From Cavia porcellus (Eukaryota; Chordata; Mammalia; Rodentia; Caviidae), in assembly GCF_034190915.1 (NCBI RefSeq), contig NW_026947506.1, positions 28,798,248-28,862,247 of the forward strand: a stretch of DNA of 64,000 nt, in the 5' to 3' direction. Of this stretch, positions 57,803-64,000 are shown in pieces (the stretch's first letter is position 1; each line of letters starts with the position of its first letter). Position numbers and translations under genes: made by a program. The notes beneath the pieces were generated by a model. That model saw only the letters and a list, made by a program, of their open reading frames with translations. It was not told where the DNA came from and ran no database searches.

Positions 57803-59159
57803 ACATAATGGATTTATACAACTGTATAAAATAAAGAATTTTTTTATGTACTAGTAAGAAATAATCTAAGCTATACTAACAGGAAAAAATGAGGTGAGGG
57901 AGAATGTATGCCTTATGCTACCAAGGGCAGAGGTAAGAAAGATACATACTTTTTATTCACACGCTAACACACATGTGCACACACTTTGGAAGAACACACA
58001 CAAACTATTAACATAAGTTGTCTGAGTACTAGAAAATTGGGTGACTGGAGGAAAAGCAGTAGGAAGGTGATTTCACTAATCTCTTTAAAATCCTTTCAAT
58101 TTTGAATCATGTCATTATTAAAAACTAAACTTATAGCTTTGCTATAATGAATGTATTCATTATACATTGCACATGTATTAATAAAATTTTTAAAAATCTA
58201 AAGCCCTACCAAATAAGAAGTAATTCCAGAAATAAAAACATATCCATGAGGGCATGGATCACAACTGTCTTTATTTCAATATTTGACACTTTTGAAAGCC
58301 AAACACCAAATATTTGTTAAATCAATTGACAAGGTTTACAAAAATCTCTGAATGTCACTACAGGAATATTTCCAATATATTTTACAAGAACAGTAAAACT
58401 GAGGGGAAAAAAAGTTCCACTGTTGCTGAAAAACAATCTCAGTCAAATATTTCAGAGGTCCATCCCAACTTTACTGTTCATCAAATTCTGGAATACTAGA
58501 ATTGATGTTCTTATTGAACTTTCCTAAGCATTTGAAACCTTACATAATTAAAACAAGAGAAAAAAGTTAAAACCCAACCTAGAAAAACTACTGAATGACT
58601 CAAATGTATATACTCAATATATTTGGTCAGTAAATGTATGTATTTCAAGAAAGCTATTAAAAAAAAAAAAACAACTTACAAGTATTACAATACAGCTATT
58701 AGTGATACTTCCAGCACCAGAGGGGTAACTGGAAGGAACACAGAAACTCGAGGATGGCTAGAAGGGCTCTGCATGTTTGCAATGGCAAGCAGAAACACTG
58801 AAACAACACCCAGGATTTAGAAGCAGGTTTGTTTACATTGATAGGCACTGATCAGGATCATTCCCAGAATATCTAGCCCTGATCTCTGGTAGTCGAAGAG
58901 TTTTTACATGATGCACAAGCAGGAGGTACAAAGATGTCAGACAGAACAGTCAGGCACAGTTTTGATTAGTTAGCAAGGTAAGGTCATTGGCTACAAGGGA
59001 AGATTATTCAATAATTTATGGAGCTTGGTACAGCGGCACCATCAGACATCTCCTATGTTTGGTTTGGCTCTCAAGGTTATCAGGATTAAGGAAGTAACCA
59101 CAAAGCCATGAGTAGTTAGAAGAGCTACACAGTTTCCAAAAAAATGTTATAAAAAGTTA
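57803..59159. other. AT-rich intron, nothing recognised
   Basis: A CA-rich patch lies at 57960-58000. No gene or clear repeat. Confidence 0.4.
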
Positions 59160-59285
59160 CAAACTTTCTCTTGTACAGTTTTCCCTTAAATGCTGACTGG
59201 AGTAAAGGTTGCAAAAGTTCACTGACTAATACTTAAAATCTATACATTTTATTGCATGAAAACTATACCTCAATAAAGTTTCTTA
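59160..59285 (+). mobile_element. Possible old L1M 3' tail
   Basis: GACTGGAGTAAAGGTTGCAA and AACTATACCTCAATAAAG resemble the last part of an L1M 3' UTR. Confidence 0.4.
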
Positions 59286-59614
59286 TTGAGGAACATTTGG
59301 AAATGCAGATGCTTGACCCCTCTCCCAGACAGTGTGAACTGGTAAGTCTGTAAGGAGAACCGGTTAATATGAATTTTTAACAGAGGCCATGGTTGACTCT
59401 TCAGGCATGCAGGGCATCCTATGGAAGGCATCTGAGCTAGTATTATGTTGTAAGCCGAGTAACTACCAATCACACTTTGCAAACATACATGACTTAATGA
59501 TCAATCCTCTAACACTAAACAACAGGAGTGCCAGAAGGAAACTCTTATGGATTGAGGGGGTTAAGGAAGATTTCTTCCCATTTCCTACAGTTCTTCAGTG
59601 GCTGCCATTACCTA

Positions 59615-59845
59615 GCACAGTGATTCTCTTCTGAGATAATTTTGCCCACCCCCCAACATGACAGCTGACAATGCTTGCACTCATTTTTTCACTGTCACTA
59701 CCAGGAACGTGTGTTTCTGGCATCTTAATGGACAGAGACCAAGGATGCTGGTAAACAACCTACAATATTTACAGGACAGCACCCCACCAACAACAGAGAA
59801 TTACAAAACCCCAAATGTCAATATTGCTGGACTGAGAAACTAACC
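59615..59845 (+). mobile_element. Ancient MER-class repeat
   Basis: GGCATCTTAATGGACAGAGA, CAAGGATGCTGGTAAACAAC, ACAGGACAGCACCCCACCAA and AAATGTCAATATTGCTGGAC follow a common mammalian repeat, also present in antisense at 21020-21190. Family not named. Confidence 0.6.
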
Positions 59846-60239
59846 CGGAAACTCTCCTCAAATGAAGCTAACAAAAAAAGTACTGTTATGGCCCCTGAGT
59901 AAACAAGACAATAGAATTAACAAGTTAAATTTTCATGTTCGCTTCTGGACTAACAGAAAAGGAGGAGCAGTATCATCACTGTATTCCACATAAAGCAAAC
60001 CGAGAGAAATACAAATGTCTTATGATGGCCCAAGATTCCAAAAACATCAGAATACGGTATACAGGAGCAGGCTTATGCTATACTCTCAACCCAGGGAATA
60101 TTTACTCATTCTTCTTCACCTTCAAAGTACTCTGGAAGTTAAACACTGGCCAAAATAAAGTTACATAACCTTTAGCATAAGAGATTAAAAACCTCATCTT
60201 TAGAGGCCTCCACTGAGATTTTTAAAAATACTGGTTACT

Positions 60240-60445
60240 GCAGAATAGTCTAATCCAGAGCTATTTAAAGTGTAGTCTGTAGACCAGTGAACCAGTGTTT
60301 GAATTTTGTATCAGTTTATGTCAGAGAAGTATAAAAAATACAAGCATGGCAATGGGCTTCTGCTCTGTTGGCAGGGCTGAGGATCCAATCTATGGCTTGC
60401 ACATGCTAGGCAAACTTTCTACCACTGAGCCACAACAATCCTACA
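60240..60445. mobile_element. MER20-like end and old antisense ID
   Basis: 60258-60300 (AGCTATTTAAAGTGTAGTCT, GTAGACCAGTGAACC) looks like one end of MER20. 60365-60440 (AGGATCCAATCTATGGCTTG, CTACCACTGAGCCACAAC) is an old antisense ID. Confidence 0.5.
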
Positions 60446-60465
60446 TTCTTAGCCCCAGAAATGGA

Positions 60466-60583
60466 CATTTTATTTTATTTTATTTTATTTATTATCTTTT
60501 TCATTTTTATCGGTACCGGGGATCGAACTCATGACCGCCTGCTTGCAAGGCAGGTGTTTATGCTGCTGAGCTAAATCCCCAGC
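60466..60583 (-). mobile_element. ID SINE, antisense
   Basis: TTTTA-rich tail complement, ATCGGTACCGGGGATCGAAC, GAGCTAAATCCCCAGCC. Duplication GAAATGGACATTTTA on both sides (from 60460 and 60586 by eye). Confidence 0.95.
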
Positions 60584-61882
60584 CTGAAATGGACATTTTA
60601 TAGCAGTATAATTTTACGCCCATTGCACCTAATAATAAAAATTGGGGATTTTTGTTATCCTTTTTCCATCTTCAGCTTTAAAGAAAACTGTACACTCCTT
60701 TGTTATGTTTTACAGTGGTATCAGCTCAAAATGGACTTGGAAAAGAAAGGGAGGAGAGGAGAGGAAAGGTCCTTCATCTGTATGAGAAGCACTAACCTAT
60801 CTTGACTGATATTTCTAGTAGGTGCTAGGTCAAGCTTGGACCCCCACGTGTAACAAGGTCCATGTTCTGAACTATTACACCACACATTAAGATTTTGAAC
60901 TCAATCCCCAATGTGTAAAATCCACCTCTGGCAAGCTGGACTGTTCAAACGTGAGTCAAAAGGACTCTTCTGTGTGTCTGGCCTAAATACCTGAAAATGT
61001 CAGGTTATCTCTTTGGTCCCTTTTCCCCAGGCTCATGCTTAAATTTTGGGTCTAGAAAGCTGATGATGCAATAGGACAAGAGAAGACGAAAGACCATTTC
61101 TCCTTAAGCCTTAAGGCTTGAAATATCACTGATACATACTACTATTTTCTTTCAGGAGCCACCCTAGTTTTTACCTAGCTTGATTGGGGAATAACCTCCT
61201 TTCAAGCAGGAACAGATCTCAGATCTCTCTAACCACAACGACATAGTTTACAGAATAAATGAATCCAAACTAAGAAAAAGTCTCATAAACTTAGTAGCCT
61301 TTATCAGGAAGTCTTCCTTCTGCACACCACCACCAAACCATATTATATGTTGCGAAGACCTTAGATTTGACCCATTCCATACTGTACTTTTCAACCACAA
61401 TCCTTATACTTAAAAAAACAAAAAACGCACATACAATTCAACTCAGTACACAACAGCGTAAAACAAAATTTAACTCCTGTAAAAATAATCCATACAAAGT
61501 ACAATGGCTTGCAATTTTCCATTTCATTTCTTAGAAAAGTATCAGTAGAAATTAACAAATTTGATTCCAGATTCCACTGATGGGTCAAAAACCTAGTCTG
61601 TAAAACACTACTGTAGGATCCAACTGTCTTCATTAATAGTACACTCTCTTCTGATAAGCAAACACATAATCACACTATATTCCCACTCTACCCCATAGAA
61701 ACACTAATCTTCTACATCAGCTTCCATGGTACAATAAATCTTATGTTACGCGCAGTCAGAATAGTACAGAAAAACAAAAACTTTTGGCTCAAAACTTAGT
61801 AAAATGCATAAAGCATTAATTTAATGCATCATTAAAGCTAAAATAAAAAAATTTCAACTTCTAATCAAAAAACTGCGGACAG
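60584..61882. other. Intron, nothing recognised
   Basis: No gene or clear repeat found. Confidence 0.4.
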
Positions 61883-61968
61883 AGCTGGGGATGTAGCTCA
61901 GCAGCACAAGTGCCTGCCTGGCAAGCACAAGGTCCTGAGTTCAACTCCCAATACCAAAAAAGAAAAAA
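61883..61968 (+). mobile_element. ID SINE
   Basis: GAGCTGGGGATGTAGCTCAG, CAAGGTCCTGAGTTCAACTC, CCAATACC plus A-tail. Confidence 0.93.
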
Positions 61969-62194
61969 ACCTGAAGTTAACTTATTCAATCAAAATGTGA
62001 AATATGATTCTCTGCCAACAATCTGGTGAGGTAGCAATTCTGACAACTCCCAGTATACACCGGACAGTGAAGAGGCATACTATCAAATTATATGTCTGAA
62101 ACCAACATACCCTACCACTGTCTTCATTCTGATGATCTGATTACCCATCTTTCATTTGAGCATTTCCCATTACTGGGACTTTAAAAGCTCAGAT

Positions 62195-62400
62195 CTAGCT
62201 GGACACAGGGCCATAAACCTATAATTCCAGCTATTTGGGAAGCTGACGCAGGAGGACAAAAAGAGTGAGGCCAGCTTGGGCATCTTAGAACACCTTTCGA
62301 TTTTTTTTTTTTTTTTTTTTTTGGAGTGTGGGTGCACTGAAAGGGGCTAAAGCTCAGTGTGCGACTCTTGAGTTCAATCTCCAGCACCGACGGAGGGGAA
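62195..62400 (+). mobile_element. B1+ID composite SINE with an internal T-run
   Basis: B1-like half (TAGCTGGACACAGGGCCATA ... GAGGCCAGCTTGGGCATC), a run of about 22 T where other composites have A, then an ID-like half (GGGGCTAAAGCTCAGTGTGC ... TTCAATCTCCAGCACC). Confidence 0.6.
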
Positions 62401-63729
62401 AAGCCACAGATCTCACCCTGCTTCTTCCTCCTTCTTTTCTCTCCAAACTTCACTGCTGTACAGCATAACTCCTTAAAACTTCCCTAAGTTAGGGTCCTAC
62501 CTTGTCTCAGAGGTTCTCACAAGTTATTTTTATGCGCAATGCACAAAATCAAAACAACTGAGCTTATAAGAAATTTTTGAAACTATGACAATCGTTCATG
62601 GAATTCTGTACAAAACGCTGTCTCTAAACCAAAAATCAATAACCAAAACGTGTTACACGAAATAAGAAAAAACATGGTATCTTCTCTGTAAATTACCATC
62701 AACACAAAATAAATACGTTATTCAATTATGAGCTTCAATTCTGCAAGCCTATGAACATGTTTTTACTATGTGGATTAAGAGAATGCAGCTGCATCATTGT
62801 CCCATCACGGACTGACGATGTCACCAGGCAAACCAGCTACTTGGGGGCTCCTCCACAACCACTTCAGAGCTCCACTCAATCTAGCCATCCTCTAGCCCCA
62901 CCCACTGAACAGCTGGGTGGAATGAAAGATCATTCCCTGCTGCCACCATTGCCATCCCTAGCTGTTCGGAGAAACAAGAAATCCAGGTAGCCTTAAGTAG
63001 CTTAGTAATTGTTTACATCCACCCTTCAGTCTATCAGGATTCTACAAATTTCGTTCCTACCTGCACAATCAAACCCTAAAAGTGTTTCTTCCTCAACCTG
63101 CTTATAAACTTTAGGGGAAAAATTATATGCATCACCTGCACGTACATAAACACGCAACAGAAGGGAAATGCTTATGAATCTAGATTATCTGTTCATTTGG
63201 ATTTTCAAGGACACTCAGGAAGATATTCTCCCGCTTCGTCAAAATAACAAAGCCAAAAGAAATAATTCCTAAAGTTAATCTATTTAGTAATAAACTTGCA
63301 AGAATTTAAGTAGTAAGTTATTACTGCAGTAACTATGCAAACACCAGACGTCACAGATTCTTTCCCTACAAGTATTAAAAAGTGCAGATTTGAAACAGTG
63401 TACTCTGAAGAAGTAACTAATGGAAACGTGTTAGAAATAAAAATCTCAGCTGCTTATTTCACGCTACACACACGGTATGAAATGGAACGCAGGAGTGGAA
63501 AATGTGAATGAAATGGCCTGTTCTTCGTCCAATATGTGGGGGAGGAAAGGAAATGAGAGGGTTTCTTGAGAGAACAACTGGAAATACTGAAATTATTTTT
63601 CGAAAATTGGTTTCTCCGAATTTCACCAGTCCGTATCTACACTCTTTCTCTTTTGCAGAGACCCTTTCTACCCCCTCCGGAGGGCGCCCTTCCCAGACAT
63701 TCTCTCTGCCCTTTTCCTAGAAATATACC
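62401..63729. other. Intron approaching the CpG island, nothing recognised
   Basis: GC content rises toward the right. No repeat or exon identified. Confidence 0.4.
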
Positions 63730-64000
63730 CTAAATCCAAACCCCAGCCCCAGCCCGGATCGTCGCCACCGGAGCCTCCCCCGCCAGCACCGCCCGCTGGG
63801 CTGCGCCGGGAAAGGCGGGAGGGGACGCGGGCGGCGCGGTGGCGGGGCCGCAGCCGGGCCAGGCATCCTTCCTCCTCCCTCTCCAGCTCCACGTCCTGCT
63901 CCTGCTCCAGGGCCGCCCAGCCGCCCAGCTCCATCCCCACCCTCTCCCGGCTCGGCTTCAGGACGCCGCGCCGCGGGCGAGGGGACTCGTGAGGGACCTG
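63730..64000. promoter_or_regulatory. CpG-island edge, likely SEPTIN7 promoter side
   Basis: Base composition changes abruptly from AT-rich intron to GC-rich sequence with roughly 30 CpG dinucleotides in 270 bases by eye. GGCGGGA and GGCGGGG boxes of Sp1/E2F type occur near 63815-63846. Given the minus-strand SEPTIN7 exons downstream, this is most likely the 3' flank of the first-exon CpG island. The septin-7 N-terminal exon was not found here, so the transcription start and exon 1 are presumably beyond the window. A plus-strand divergent transcript is possible but unsupported. Confidence 0.6.

Noticed and set aside
63668..63940. 90-codon minus-strand open frame rich in Arg, Gly and Glu at the right edge, as a candidate SEPTIN7 first exon.
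   Set aside because: It has no likeness to the septin-7 N-terminus and reflects GC-rich CpG-island composition. No matching splice donor was seen.
1..64000. CRISPR arrays, operons, phage or other prokaryotic systems.
   Set aside because: Spliced septin exons, SINEs and LINEs show this is mammalian nuclear DNA; no regularly spaced identical repeats of CRISPR type were seen.

Overview
The window is mammalian nuclear DNA, most likely from a non-muroid rodent. It is AT-rich, with long introns and dense retroposons. The SINEs point to rodents: tRNA-derived ID elements, 7SL-derived B1 elements with the internal duplicated segment, and B1+ID composites (B1-dID type). Old pan-mammalian repeats (MIR, L2, MER5/MER20-like hAT elements, MaLR LTRs, L1M) lie beneath them. 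I cannot name the species.

The only host gene I can support is SEPTIN7 on the minus strand. Two coding exons are exact to the base: 35059-35161 (residues QPKNLEGY...FTLMVV plus the first base of a Gly codon) and 8379-8485 (rest of that Gly, then ESGLGKST...KKTVQ). Both have canonical splice sites, and they join in phase to make the septin N-terminal polybasic region and the P-loop. The GC-rich, CpG-dense right edge (about 63730-64000) is probably the promoter side of the gene. The first exon was not found and probably lies beyond 64000. The next exon after 8379 is off the left edge. Apart from these exons, and possibly the CpG-rich edge, the window reads as intron.

Layout: 1-1490 truncated L1; 1982-4790 LTR-like copies, an ID and possible L2; 5150-5600 antisense L1 3' UTR; 6105-8100 MER20-like, MIR and hAT remnants; 8379-8485 SEPTIN7 exon; 9260-16020 a deep nest with an L1M ORF2, a truncated L1, a 3.2-kb half-L1 (HAL1-like) element and ID SINEs; 16970-18905 L1M plus an LTR-like insertion; 19010-26150 L2, L1M, MIR, ID and B1; 28680-34843 SINE clusters; 35059-35161 SEPTIN7 exon; 36100-43795 LTR-like, L2, MER5 and hAT; 44452-50300 a young L1 fragment beside a long L1M; 51500-62395 hAT, MaLR, MIR and SINEs; 63730-64000 CpG-rich edge.

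The most interesting items are in the mobile DNA. One is the HAL1-like element, which keeps 5' UTR, ORF1 and 3' UTR but has no ORF2. Its 3' UTR is built of roughly 150-bp degenerate tandem units that also occur in the L1s here. A 33-bp perfect direct repeat ends at the HAL1 ORF1 start codon. A 38-nt segment matching the 5' end of U6 snRNA sits inside an L1M. I see no new gene system, and family names for old repeats come from memory of consensus sequences.
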